From Pseudomonadota bacterium (GTDB lineage: Bacteria; Pseudomonadota; Alphaproteobacteria; Acetobacterales; Acetobacteraceae): 64,000 nucleotides of DNA. Where the stretch lies: assembly GCA_018240405.1 (NCBI GenBank), contig JAFEFW010000621.1, positions 1 through 64,000 of the forward strand, given 5' to 3'. The notes beneath the pieces are model-generated. The model did not search any database, was not told the origin of the DNA, and saw only the letters and a program-made list of their open reading frames with translations. The position numbers and the translations under genes were made by a program. Below, piece by piece: positions 45,757-55,001 of the stretch; the stretch's first letter is position 1, and every line of letters starts with the position of its first letter.

Positions 45757-47640
45757 CTATTCCCCTGACAACTCGCGCCGGCGGCGGTCCAGTTCCTCAC
45801 TGTAGCGGCGGAGCGCGTATTGTTCGGTTAGCATTCCAATGACGTGCCGGTCGGCGGCATTGTCGACAACGATCAACGCATCGCTCTCGGCGTTTTCGAA
45901 CATCGCCACCGCTTCCTTGATCGTCATCTGCGGCAGCAGGATCGTGTCGCTGTAGTGCACGATGTCGCGCACCGTGTGCGCGGCGTCCTCATCCGCGTAG
46001 GCCTCCGACAGCAGCGCGATCCCGGCGTAACGATCATCCTCATCAAGGGCGACGACGCGCTGCGTCGCACCCAGCGGAAAGTCGCGGCGAAAGGCAGACA
46101 ACGGCGTATCGGCCCGCACCGTCCGCATGTCGCGCCGCATCATTCGCCCCACGGTCAGGCTGCGCATCCAGCCGATATCGACAGCGCTGCGGATCGCCTC
46201 CCCGCGCAGGTGGAAGCGCCAGGTGGCGAAGGAGTAGCCGAAGGTGCGCCGCACTGTCAGCGAGGACACGACGCAGGCCGCCAGCACCGCGACCGTCATC
46301 GGCAGGCTGCCGGTCGCCTCCAGCGCCAGGAACCCCATGGTCAGTGGCCCGCCGATGATCGCCACGGCCAGCCCGCTCATGCCAACCAGGGCACAGACCG
46401 CGGGCGAAACAGTATGACCCGTGCTGACCAGCGCCAGCGTGCCGGCGAAGGCTTTGCCCAGCAGCACGCCAAGGAACAGCGACGCGAAAAACAACCCGCC
46501 GCGGAAGCCGGAGCCAATTGAAATCGCCGACGCCACCGCCTTCAGCGCGACCAGCAGTATCAGCCACTCCAGCGGCATGAAGATGGAGAAATACAGGCTC
46601 AGCGCGCCATGCCCCGACGACAGCACGGCCGGCGTCAACAGCGCCAGGCCGCCGACGATGGCGCCGCCGATCATGGGCCGAAGCCAGATCGGCACCTTGC
46701 TGCGGCGGAACAATTCCTCGGTGATGGTGACGCCGCGCATGATCGAAATGCCAAGCAGCGCGCAGAGCATGCCCAATGCCAGCAGCGGGATGTAGTCGAG
46801 CGGTTGGATCGAGCTTGGAACATACGCGTTGAGGTCGAAGATGTTGCCGCCCAACGCGCGTACCACAGCCTGCGACACCAGCGCGGCGACAGCAACCGGC
46901 GCGAATGTGCCCAGCGTGTAGGTCCCGATCACCAGCTCAAACGCGTAAAAGGCGCCCGTCAGTGGCGCGTTGAATGCGCCTGATATCGCCGCGGCCGCCC
47001 CGCACCCGACCAACAGGCGCAGATCGGAACGCCGCACCCGGAATGCCTGCCCCACGCGGGAGGCGATAGCGGAGCCGATCTGGGTATACCCTGCCTCCAG
47101 CCCGATCGAGGCGCCGAAGCCGTTCGACATGATCGTTTGCAGGACGACAATCAGGCTGCCGTTCATCGACATGCGGCCGCCGAACAATGCATTTGCCTCG
47201 ATCGGGTCGACCGTCCGACGTGGATGCAGGCGTGTCAGGCCAAGCGTCACCACGCCGAGCAGCAAGCCACCCAGCACCGGAACGAGAACCGTCCGGTATG
47301 GATCGACGTATTCCATGGCGCTGAGGCGCTGATCCGGCCCGATGCCAAACAGCATCTCATGGACGAATTGCGTGGTCTCGGTCATCGCCCAGACCGCAAC
47401 GCCAGTGCCGCAACCCATGAAGGCGGCGAGCACCACCAGCCAGATTTCGTCGGCCCGCACCATGGCCCGGAGCACCTGCGGTGCGTGCAGCACCGCCGAT
47501 CCCAGTGGGCGGCGTGGCCGGCGTGCACGGGGGGCGTGTCGTTTTGATTTCGGATCGGACTCGGTATTGGACACACTTGTCCCGGCGAGGCGGACGCCAG
47601 GAGCGTCCGCTAGGGAAGGATCGCCGGGCAGATGCGACAT
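45757..47640 (-). CDS. Divergent ClC-type chloride channel/antiporter with C-terminal CBS pair
   Basis: The 627-aa membrane protein has a long basic cytoplasmic N terminus, a ClC transmembrane domain (about residues 65-465) and two CBS domains (about 485-615; VGRMMRRDMRTV, then VRDIVHYSD and MTIKEAVAMFENAES). The GREGP filter segment is replaced by GLEAG, keeping the gating-type glutamate. The canonical GSGIP before the EIE helix is replaced by RTVDP, and the third filter motif reads RGGLFFAS. It may transport chloride or another anion, with nucleotide control by the CBS pair (inference). Confidence 0.88.
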   Translation of the reverse strand: MSHLPGDPSLADAPGVRLAGTSVSNTESDPKSKRHAPRARRPRRPLGSAVLHAPQVLRAMVRADEIWLVVLAAFMGCGTGVAVWAMTETTQFVHEMLFGIGPDQRLSAMEYVDPYRTVLVPVLGGLLLGVVTLGLTRLHPRRTVDPIEANALFGGRMSMNGSLIVVLQTIMSNGFGASIGLEAGYTQIGSAIASRVGQAFRVRRSDLRLLVGCGAAAAISGAFNAPLTGAFYAFELVIGTYTLGTFAPVAVAALVSQAVVRALGGNIFDLNAYVPSSIQPLDYIPLLALGMLCALLGISIMRGVTITEELFRRSKVPIWLRPMIGGAIVGGLALLTPAVLSSGHGALSLYFSIFMPLEWLILLVALKAVASAISIGSGFRGGLFFASLFLGVLLGKAFAGTLALVSTGHTVSPAVCALVGMSGLAVAIIGGPLTMGFLALEATGSLPMTVAVLAACVVSSLTVRRTFGYSFATWRFHLRGEAIRSAVDIGWMRSLTVGRMMRRDMRTVRADTPLSAFRRDFPLGATQRVVALDEDDRYAGIALLSEAYADEDAAHTVRDIVHYSDTILLPQMTIKEAVAMFENAESDALIVVDNAADRHVIGMLTEQYALRRYSEELDRRRRELSGE

Positions 47641-47805
47641 TCGGGGCGTCCAGCGCGAAGGTCTGTTGACAGTGTTTTGGGCGGAACGCCCATGGGACGC
47701 AACAGTTCAACCGCCAATTGGGACGCTATTACGGTAAAATCATTTTCCGCTGTGCCGACCCCTCCCTGCGGCGCCGTTGCCACCGCAGGTGCCGCATCCA
47801 GGCGG

Positions 47806-48783
47806 TCAGAGCCCGCGTTCTGCCTTTGTCGCCGCCAGATCGTCTTCGACAAACGCCCGCACGACCTCGATTACCGGCTCATGCGCCGAGAACCCAAGCG
47901 TCCGGCTGTGTAGCGCCTCAAAGGCCGGCGGCCAGGTCGACACGATGGCGGCGATCGCCTTGTCCTCGACCCGCTTCACCAGCTTTGACGCTCCGGGAGA
48001 TACCTCATCCAGGGCCTGTAGCAGGTGCGCGACAGTCGTGCTGATTCCGGGCGGGTCGACGCTACGGTCCAGGCCCATCTTCGACGTGTCCATCGACGCA
48101 GCGTGCAGCAGCCAGTCCACCGCTCTGCGCGGACTGCACACCCAGACGGCGAAATCGTCCGCCACCGGCAATTCCGTTTCCAGACCCAGCAGCGGTTCGC
48201 GGACGATCGCGGAGAAAAAGGAACTGGCCGCCTTGTTGGGACGGCCCGGCCGCACGATCACCGTCGGCAGCCGCAGCGTCACTGCATCGACAAAGCCGCG
48301 GCGGGAGGCATCGGCCAAAATCAGCTCGGCTGCCGCCTTCTGCGCACCGTAGGAGTTGCCGGGAATTTGCCTTGTGTTGTCCGGCATCACCTTGTCCTGG
48401 CTGCCGCTGAAGCTGGCCACGGAGCTTGTGAACACCACGCGTGGCGCGGTTTTCAAGGCGCGGCACCGGTCGATCACCGCGTCGGTCCCGCGCAGATTGA
48501 CGCGGCGACCGAGGTCATAATCCGCCTCGGCGGCCGCGCTGACCACCGCGGCGAGGTGGAAAATGACGTCTGTGCCCGGCGGCACGGCGGCTTCCGGCAA
48601 GTCGACCAGGTCTCCGGCGATCGAGGTGACCGGGAACGTGGCGCCGTCCGGCTTCGGCGGCTCCGCCATGTCGAACAGCGTCAGCCCGGTGACCGTCCTG
48701 CCGCCGAGCGTGCCGTCCTTGGCCAGGCGCGCCGCGACCTTGCGGCCGAGGAACCCGCCGCCGCCCAGGATGGAAATCTGCAT
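47806..48783 (-). CDS. NAD-dependent epimerase/dehydratase, D-erythronate dehydrogenase-like
   Basis: The 325-aa extended SDR has the nucleotide motif ILGGGGFLGRKVAARL, the catalytic YGAQK (Tyr-x3-Lys) after FTSSVASFSG, and LRLPTVIVRPGRPN. The order and substrate loop resemble the DenD family, which oxidises D-erythronate to 2-keto-D-erythronate. The exact substrate is uncertain. It is divergent from an SMP-30-type lactonase gene, a pairing that fits sugar-acid metabolism. Confidence 0.85.
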   Translation of the reverse strand: MQISILGGGGFLGRKVAARLAKDGTLGGRTVTGLTLFDMAEPPKPDGATFPVTSIAGDLVDLPEAAVPPGTDVIFHLAAVVSAAAEADYDLGRRVNLRGTDAVIDRCRALKTAPRVVFTSSVASFSGSQDKVMPDNTRQIPGNSYGAQKAAAELILADASRRGFVDAVTLRLPTVIVRPGRPNKAASSFFSAIVREPLLGLETELPVADDFAVWVCSPRRAVDWLLHAASMDTSKMGLDRSVDPPGISTTVAHLLQALDEVSPGASKLVKRVEDKAIAAIVSTWPPAFEALHSRTLGFSAHEPVIEVVRAFVEDDLAATKAERGL

Positions 48784-48866
48784 CGCCTGTCCTCCTTCTG
48801 CCGGGATGCTTTGTCGCGCCGGCGGACGATCTTGCCAACTACCGTGTGGCGGATGAGCATTCCGCT

Positions 48867-49760
48867 ATGTGGTTCGATCCTCCGAAAGAAATCCCGACCC
48901 GTGTGCTGACGCGCATGCCCGATCGGTTCCGCCGGTTCGAGGCATCGGAATGGTCCGACGCGAACCGCGCGGGTGCGCCGGTCGACTGCTTCCTGGAGGG
49001 GCCGTGCTACGACGCGCAGGGACGGCTGCACGTGGTGGACATCCCGTACGGCCGCATCTTCCGCATCGAGCCGAACCTGGACTGGACGCTGATCGCGGAA
49101 TACCCGGGTTGGCCGAACGGCCTGAAAGTGCAGCCGGACGGCGAATTGCTGGCGGCCGACTACCGCCATGGCCTGGTGCGCATCGACCCCGACACCGGCG
49201 CCACACGCGCGGTGCTGCAGACGGTGATGAGCGAGAGCTTCAAGGGCCTGAACGACCTGACGCTGCACCATGACGAGTCGATCCTGTTCACCGACCAGGG
49301 GCAGACCGGTCTGCAGGATCCGACCGGACGTGTCTGGCGGCTGCACAAGGACGGGCGGCTGGACAAGCTGATCAGCACGGGTCCCAGCCCGAACGGGCTG
49401 GTGCTGAACACCGCGCAGACACATTTATATGTGGCGATGACGCGGTCCTGTGAGGTGTGGCGCTTCCTGCTGCGCCCGGACGCGGTGGTGGCAAAGGCGC
49501 AATGCTTTGCGCGTGTGCCGCCCGGCGTGGCAGGGCCGGACGGGCTGGCAATGGATAGCGCCGACCGGCTGTATATCGCCAATCCTGGCCATGGCTGCAT
49601 CTGGCTGGTCGACCCGCACGGCCTTCCGCTGTACCGGATTCAGTCGGCCGTCGGGCGGATGACGACGAACTGTGCCCTGACGCCGGATGAACGCAGCTTG
49701 GTCATTACGGAGTCGGAAGGTGGGTCGATCCTGATCGCCGACCTGCCGCCCGCAGCGTAA
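48867..49760 (+). CDS. SMP-30/gluconolactonase family protein
   Basis: The 297-aa six-bladed beta-propeller shows FLEGPCYDAQGRLHVVDIPYG (metal-ligand E44), GWPNGLKVQPDGELLAADY, the repeated SPNGLVLN segment and GPDGLAMDSADRLYIANPG, where the metal-binding Asn and Asp are expected. Family members hydrolyse lactones such as gluconolactone with a divalent metal. I chose ATG 48867 over GTG 48846 because GGATGAG lies upstream. The neighbouring DenD-like dehydrogenase makes a sugar-acid pathway plausible. Confidence 0.9.
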   Translation: MWFDPPKEIPTRVLTRMPDRFRRFEASEWSDANRAGAPVDCFLEGPCYDAQGRLHVVDIPYGRIFRIEPNLDWTLIAEYPGWPNGLKVQPDGELLAADYRHGLVRIDPDTGATRAVLQTVMSESFKGLNDLTLHHDESILFTDQGQTGLQDPTGRVWRLHKDGRLDKLISTGPSPNGLVLNTAQTHLYVAMTRSCEVWRFLLRPDAVVAKAQCFARVPPGVAGPDGLAMDSADRLYIANPGHGCIWLVDPHGLPLYRIQSAVGRMTTNCALTPDERSLVITESEGGSILIADLPPAA

Positions 49761-49845
49761 ACCGGGCCGCTGTCGCGCCAAAATTGAGCGGGCTTGTTAC
49801 GACTGGATCGTCCTGACGCGCACCCGTGAATAACGACACATGCCG

Positions 49846-50646
49846 CTACGATGCTCTGGATGGCCCTACGAGCGTGGCCCCGCCGTCAACGACCAATGTC
49901 TGTCCGGTGATGTAGCGCGCCTGGTCCGACAGCAGGAAGCGAACCGCGCTGCCGATGTCCCAACCCGTCCCCTCGCGCCCCAGGACGGAGGCCTTGCGGC
50001 GCATCTCCCGCGCCTCATCCGTCATGCCGCGGCCATAGACCATCGGGGTGTAGACGGCGCCCGGCGCCACGCAGTTGGCTCGAATGCCCTGCGGGCCGTG
50101 GTCGACGGCCAGGGCCTTGGTCAGCCCGATCACCGCGCTCTTTGAAACGGTATATGCCGTCAGTCCGCGCGGGCGCAGCGCTGAAATGGACGACACGTTG
50201 ACGATCGCGCCACCGCCGGCCGTGCGAATCATAGCGGGTATCGCATGCTTGCAGCACAGAAACATCGTGTCCACGTTGACGCGCATTACCTGCGCCCAAT
50301 GTTCCTCGCTCTCGTCCACCACCGACAATCGGCTGCCGATGCCCACGTTGTTATCGAGGCAGTCAAGGCGGCCCCAGCGCGAGACCGCATCGGCGACCAT
50401 TGCCTCACATTGCTTCGACTCAGTCACGTCATAGGCGGCGGCGGCGGCACTGCCGCCCTCGGCACGGATCATCTGCACGGTACGTTCCGCGAGTCCCAGA
50501 TCGCGGTCGACCACCAGCACATGCGCGCCAGCGCGGCCCAACAGGATTGCCGCGGCCCTGCCGTTGCCGATGCCGTCATCCTTCGCACCGCCACCGGTGA
50601 CGATCGCAACTTTCCCGATCAGGCCCCATTCCTCGTTCGGTGTCAT
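49846..50646 (-). CDS. SDR family oxidoreductase
   Basis: The 266-aa classical SDR has the cofactor motif VTGGGAKDDGIGNGRA (a lengthened TGxxxGIG loop), CLDNNVGIGS in place of NNAG, catalytic Ser in VNVSSISAL and Y-x3-K in AYTVSKSAV. The C-terminal YITGQTLVVDGGATL is canonical. The inserted KDD in the glycine loop recurs in SDRs of aromatic or alicyclic catabolism (weak). It is 22 nt downstream of the binding protein gene and is the last gene of the minus-strand catabolic run. Confidence 0.9.
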   Translation of the reverse strand: MTPNEEWGLIGKVAIVTGGGAKDDGIGNGRAAAILLGRAGAHVLVVDRDLGLAERTVQMIRAEGGSAAAAAYDVTESKQCEAMVADAVSRWGRLDCLDNNVGIGSRLSVVDESEEHWAQVMRVNVDTMFLCCKHAIPAMIRTAGGGAIVNVSSISALRPRGLTAYTVSKSAVIGLTKALAVDHGPQGIRANCVAPGAVYTPMVYGRGMTDEAREMRRKASVLGREGTGWDIGSAVRFLLSDQARYITGQTLVVDGGATLVGPSRAS

Positions 50647-50668
50647 TGCGATCGTCTCCTGTGCTCGG

Positions 50669-51916
50669 TCAGCCGCTCACCATTGGGCATCCACCCCCGG
50701 CCATCGGGCGGAAGGCCTGGTCGCCCGGAATGACGGCTTCGATCGATGCCAGATCGAACGGCGCCTTCGACTCACTTGGCTTCTTGATCTTCATCAGCAG
50801 CATATCATGGACGTTCCGCCCGTCGGGCCGGACGACGCACTTACCCAGATACGGGTCGTCGATCTTCATGCTCTTCAGCTGCTCGACGACAGCGCGGCCA
50901 TCCTTCTTGGCCGTGGGCAAGCCGACAGCCGCCGCGGCCTTCAGGTACCAGTAGGTCCCGGTGTAGTCGCCGACATGGTTGGCAGCCATCGGGTTGTTGT
51001 TCAGGGCCGGGGCCAGCCGCTTCGCCAGGGTACGCAGCGCGTCGTTGCGGTCCCAGTAGGCCGGCGCCGAGTAGGTCAGCCCCTGCCCGACATCTAGGCC
51101 GATCGCGTAGACGAGCGGTGTGTCGAACAGCGTCATGGTCATGACCTGGTCGCCACTGGCCTTCGGCCCGACCATGCCAAACTCCACGGCCTGCTTGACG
51201 CAGTTCACGGCATCGCTGCCGGAGTTGGCCAGGCAGATGATCTTGGCGCCGCTGGCCTTTGCCTGCAGCAGGAAGCCGGAGAAATCGGTGGTGCCAGGGA
51301 ACGGATGTGCGGCCGACCCGACAACCTTGCCGCCGCTCTTCTCGATGACCTGCGTCATGCTGGCGACCTGGGACTTGCCCATCGCATAGTCGGCCAGGAT
51401 GAAAAACCAGGTGTCCTTGCCCTGGTTCAGCCAGGCGCGCGCAACGCCGACGCCCAGCCCGTACGTGTCGTGCGTCCAGTGAACGTGGTTCGGGCCACAG
51501 TACTTGCCAGTGAGATCGTCCGTGGCGGTGGACGTCATCATCAGCACCTTGTTCCGCTCTTTCGCCAGTGTCGTCATCCCCAGCGCCATGGCCGAAAGTG
51601 GGATGTCGACGATGCAGTCCACGCCCTGCGTGTCGAACCAGTTGCGGGCGATACTCAGCCCGACATCCGATTTCAACTGGAAGTCGCTGACCACGACCTC
51701 CACCGGGAGATCCGGATGCTCCTTGGAAAAATCCTCGGCGGCGAGTTTGACCGCCATGACGGCGCCTGGGCCGGACAGCGTCGCATAGACACTGTTCAGG
51801 TCGCTGAGGGACCCGACTTTCAGGCCCTCGGCGGCATAGCCGCGATGGATATAGGGTGCAAAAATGGCTGTCGTGGTGGCACCGGCCAAAAGCGTGCGCC
51901 GCGTGACGCGAGTCAT
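50669..51916 (-). CDS. Branched-chain amino acid-type ABC transporter substrate-binding protein
   Basis: The 415-aa periplasmic protein has a Tat-like leader (TRRTLLAGATTTAIF) and the Leu/Ile/Val-binding type 1 periplasmic fold: LKVGSLSDLNSVYATLSGPG, AAEDFSKEHPDLPVEVVVSD, WTHDTYGLGVGVARA. Family members in alphaproteobacteria bind aromatic acids, amides or amino acids. No liv-type permease or ATPase is adjacent. It sits in the catabolic cluster, so it may capture that pathway's substrate. Confidence 0.9.
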   Translation of the reverse strand: MTRVTRRTLLAGATTTAIFAPYIHRGYAAEGLKVGSLSDLNSVYATLSGPGAVMAVKLAAEDFSKEHPDLPVEVVVSDFQLKSDVGLSIARNWFDTQGVDCIVDIPLSAMALGMTTLAKERNKVLMMTSTATDDLTGKYCGPNHVHWTHDTYGLGVGVARAWLNQGKDTWFFILADYAMGKSQVASMTQVIEKSGGKVVGSAAHPFPGTTDFSGFLLQAKASGAKIICLANSGSDAVNCVKQAVEFGMVGPKASGDQVMTMTLFDTPLVYAIGLDVGQGLTYSAPAYWDRNDALRTLAKRLAPALNNNPMAANHVGDYTGTYWYLKAAAAVGLPTAKKDGRAVVEQLKSMKIDDPYLGKCVVRPDGRNVHDMLLMKIKKPSESKAPFDLASIEAVIPGDQAFRPMAGGGCPMVSG

Positions 51917-52021
51917 GATTCTGTATCCTCCCGTTCGGCGGCAGGGCCGCCTTGGGGGATGTTACGCGGCTGAACGGCTGTGGCAATGGCGGGCGTGGTG
52001 ACGCGCCGCCATTGCGTAAAT

Positions 52022-53125
52022 TCATTCCGCTGCCAGTTTGGCCGACTTCGGCTGCCAGGATTTCAGCACCGGCAGCACCTCCTTGGCGAACAGGCGCAGC
52101 CCCCGCTCCGAGACCTCGAGCGGCGTGCCACCGAAGCGGAACGCGACGTTCAATTCGTAGGTGCCCAACAGGTCGCGGCGCGCTTCCAGGCCGCGCAGGA
52201 TCTTGTCCGGCGTGCCCCAGCTTGCCGCCTGCATGAAGCCGTTGACGGCGCCTTCAAGTCCGGTCTTCCGCGCGATCTCAGCCTTCTGCTGGTAGGCGTC
52301 GTAGCCCTTCACGGTGGCGAAGTGATCACCGAGGAATTCGTAATGGTAGAAATTACTCTCGACGAACTTGCCCTGGTATTTGCGGGCTTCCTCCTCGGCC
52401 TCGGCGAGATTGCTGCTGCAGATGCAGAATTCCGTCAGCATCAGGTGCGGCGGCTCTGTCCCGTGCAGTTCGCGATGCAGCTTGCGGCCGGTCTCGATCG
52501 CCGGCAGGCGCATCTCCCACGGCCGGTCGGCGAACATGACCATGTGAGCGCCAAGCTTCGCGGCGGACCGCACCGAATCTTCCGAGGACGCGACGGCGTA
52601 GATGCGGCCGTCAAACGAATGGCTCGGACGCGGCCGGATTTCGACGCGCGGCTGTTTGTAGAACGGGCCATCACCTTCCATGAAGCCGGTCTTCAGCGCG
52701 TTGATGATCATCGGCGCGGCTTCATCGAAGCGGCCGCGCGATTCATCCATGCTGAGGCGGAAGGCGTGGAACTCACGCCGAGCAAGGCCGCGGCCCATGC
52801 CGAAGCGCAGGCGGCCTTTCGAGAGATTGTCCAGCACCGCCGCCTGCTCCGCCACACGCAGCGGGTCGTGCCACGGCAGGATGACTGCCGCTGTGCCCAC
52901 GTCGATGTTCGGGCACAGCGCCGTCAGGTAGGTCATCAGCTGCAGATTATCGGGCACGAACGAATAGTCGGCGAAATGATGTTCCGCGGACCACAGGCAG
53001 TCGAAGCCCAGATCGGCGGCCATCTGCGCCAGGCGGATCTCCTCATCCCAGACGCGCTGGTCGGAACAGCCTTCCCAGCCATAGCTGGCGAAGACCATCA
53101 TCATGCCGACATCCATGCTGTTCAC
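52022..53125 (-). CDS. LLM class flavin-dependent oxidoreductase
   Basis: The 367-aa luciferase-like enzyme starts MNSMDVGMMMVFASYGWEG and shows GFDCLWSAEHHFADY, LDNLSKGRLRFGMGRGLARREF and GFMQAASWGTPDKILRGLEARRD. Its N-terminal half resembles the luciferase alpha-type barrel. The substrate is unknown. It lies 70 nt downstream of a second LLM gene and 105 nt upstream of the binding protein gene, all on one strand, so it is probably part of the catabolic operon. Confidence 0.9.
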   Translation of the reverse strand: MNSMDVGMMMVFASYGWEGCSDQRVWDEEIRLAQMAADLGFDCLWSAEHHFADYSFVPDNLQLMTYLTALCPNIDVGTAAVILPWHDPLRVAEQAAVLDNLSKGRLRFGMGRGLARREFHAFRLSMDESRGRFDEAAPMIINALKTGFMEGDGPFYKQPRVEIRPRPSHSFDGRIYAVASSEDSVRSAAKLGAHMVMFADRPWEMRLPAIETGRKLHRELHGTEPPHLMLTEFCICSSNLAEAEEEARKYQGKFVESNFYHYEFLGDHFATVKGYDAYQQKAEIARKTGLEGAVNGFMQAASWGTPDKILRGLEARRDLLGTYELNVAFRFGGTPLEVSERGLRLFAKEVLPVLKSWQPKSAKLAAE

Positions 53126-53195
53126 TCCCGATTGTGTTTGATGGCGTGGATGCTTCCACGCGTCCGTCCAGGGCGCAACCCGCGGCGGCCGCGCC

Positions 53196-54071
53196 TCACC
53201 AGCGCTCCGCCAGCTTCACGAGGCGTCCGAGTTCGGCCATGCGCTCCTGCACACGTTCCGGCCGCTGGCTGCCGAGGTTCGGCAGCAGGCGGTGCACACC
53301 GAGCGCGGCGTAGTCCTGCATGGCGTCGATCGGCATGGTCGGGGGCGGCGTGATAATAATCTGGTAGTCAGGACCACGCTGCTTCCCTTCCTTCGCAAAG
53401 GCTGCGTCCAGCTTGGCCAGCATCTCCTTCGTTGCCGCCGGATCGCGGTTGAAGCCGTACCAGCCGCTGCCGAAACGGACAGCCCGGCGGAACGCGGCAT
53501 CGGCGTAGCCACCGACGATGATGGGGATGTGCGGCTTCTGGATCGGCTTCGGGTCCATCCGCAGGGTCTCGAACTTCACCCATTTGCCGGCGAAGTCGAC
53601 AACCTCCTCGGTCCACAGCCGTTGCATGACCGTCAGGAACTCATCGCAGCGGGCGCCGCGGTCGTGCCAGCCATAGCCGCAGGCTTCGACTTCCTCTTTG
53701 TTCCAGCCGACGCCGATGCCGAAATCGATCCGCCCGTCGCTGAGCCAGTCCAGCGTGCACATCTCCTTCGCGGTGTAGATCGGATTGCGCTGCGGAACGA
53801 GCGCGACGCCGGTGCCGAAACGAACATTCCGGGTGATGGACGCGAGGAAGCCGAATGTTGCGGTCACGTCCAGCATGCCGCCGCCGGGCGGCACCGGGAT
53901 GCGGCCGTCCTTGGAGCTTGGGTAGCCGTAGGTATTGCGGTCGAAGAGCGCGACGTGTTCGCCCATCCAGATCGATTCCATGCCCAGATCCTCGGCCTGC
54001 CGGCCGAAGTCGCGGATCATGGCGGGCGTCGCCTGTGGCGACATGAATGTTGAAAAGACTCCGATCTTCAT
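53196..54071 (-). CDS. LLM class F420-dependent-type oxidoreductase
   Basis: The 291-aa protein starts at an ATG preceded by GGAGGAG, giving MKIGVFSTFMSP. It has GMESIWMGEHVALFD, LDWLSDGRIDFGIGVGWNKEE, RLWTEEVVDFAGKWVKF, and PHIPIIVGGYADAAFRRAVRFG. This pattern fits the TIGR03619-type group often listed as F420-dependent, but FMN use is equally possible in proteobacteria. It follows the crotonase gene by 120 nt in the catabolic cluster. Confidence 0.9.
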   Translation of the reverse strand: MKIGVFSTFMSPQATPAMIRDFGRQAEDLGMESIWMGEHVALFDRNTYGYPSSKDGRIPVPPGGGMLDVTATFGFLASITRNVRFGTGVALVPQRNPIYTAKEMCTLDWLSDGRIDFGIGVGWNKEEVEACGYGWHDRGARCDEFLTVMQRLWTEEVVDFAGKWVKFETLRMDPKPIQKPHIPIIVGGYADAAFRRAVRFGSGWYGFNRDPAATKEMLAKLDAAFAKEGKQRGPDYQIIITPPPTMPIDAMQDYAALGVHRLLPNLGSQRPERVQERMAELGRLVKLAERW

Positions 54072-54191
54072 TGCGGCGCTCCTCCGGTGACTGGTCATAT
54101 ACGCAACGCCACGCCGTCATCGATTACGGCGCGATATCATTCGCCTGGCGATACCGCACTGCTGTCCGGCCGCGTTGTGCCCGGGCCTCGC

Positions 54192-54989
54192 TCAGGTGCC
54201 GTTGTAGTCCGGCTTGCGTTTCTCACGGAATGCGTTGACACCTTCCTGGTGGTCACGCGTCACGTTCGACATCACTTCATACGCGATGCCGGCGTCGAAG
54301 TGGGCATGGACAAGCTGCTTCAGTGCCAGGTTGGTGGTGACCTTGGTCCAGCGAATGGCTTTCGTTGCGCCCTTGGCGAGACGCTCCGCCAGGGCGTTGA
54401 CCGTGGCGTCCAACTGGTCGTCGCTGACCACCTGGTTGATCAGCCCAATGCGCTCGGCCTCTGTGGCCGTCATCAGGTCGCCGGTGAACAGGTATTGTTT
54501 GGCCCTGGCATAGCCGACGAGTTGCGGCCAGATCAGCGCACCGCCGTCACCCGCGACCAGGCCGACGCTGACATGCGGATCGCCGATCCGGGCGCGGTCG
54601 GTGGCAATAATGATGTCTGAGAAGAGCGCGATCGTGGCGCCCAGTCCGGTGGCATGGCCGTTCAGCCGGCAGATCAGCGGCTTTTCCAGGTCAAGCTGGC
54701 CGAAGACGATCCGTTTCGCCTCCACCGCCGTGCGTTCGAAGCTCTCAGGCTGGTCGATCGCGTCCTGCATCCACTTGATGTCGCCGCCGGCACAGAACGC
54801 CTTGCCGGCGCCCGTCAGCACGATGATGTCGGCGTCGCTGTCATTCTGCACATCATAGAAAATGTCCGACAGTTCCGTGTGCATTTGGGCGTTGACAGCG
54901 TTCAGCGCCTCGGGCCGGTTGAGCGTCAGCGTCAGGATGCGGCCCTGCCGGGACGCGGCGATCGTCGTGTACTGATCATACGTTTTCAT
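54192..54989 (-). CDS. Crotonase superfamily protein with substituted catalytic glutamates
   Basis: The 265-aa protein has the crotonase fold: ILTLTLNRPEALNAVNAQM, oxyanion-hole loop GAGKAFCAGGDIKWM, and NGHATGLGATIALFSD. In enoyl-CoA hydratase the two catalytic residues Glu144 and Glu164 are 20 apart. Here the corresponding positions are T119 and H139 (in GDPHVSVGLVAGDGG), so canonical hydration is unlikely. Other crotonase reactions (isomerase, hydrolase, lyase) are open. It lies 12 nt after the second acyl-CoA dehydrogenase gene and belongs to the same operon. Confidence 0.88.
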   Translation of the reverse strand: MKTYDQYTTIAASRQGRILTLTLNRPEALNAVNAQMHTELSDIFYDVQNDSDADIIVLTGAGKAFCAGGDIKWMQDAIDQPESFERTAVEAKRIVFGQLDLEKPLICRLNGHATGLGATIALFSDIIIATDRARIGDPHVSVGLVAGDGGALIWPQLVGYARAKQYLFTGDLMTATEAERIGLINQVVSDDQLDATVNALAERLAKGATKAIRWTKVTTNLALKQLVHAHFDAGIAYEVMSNVTRDHQEGVNAFREKRKPDYNGT

Positions 54990-55001
54990 GATGTCATCCG
55001 C

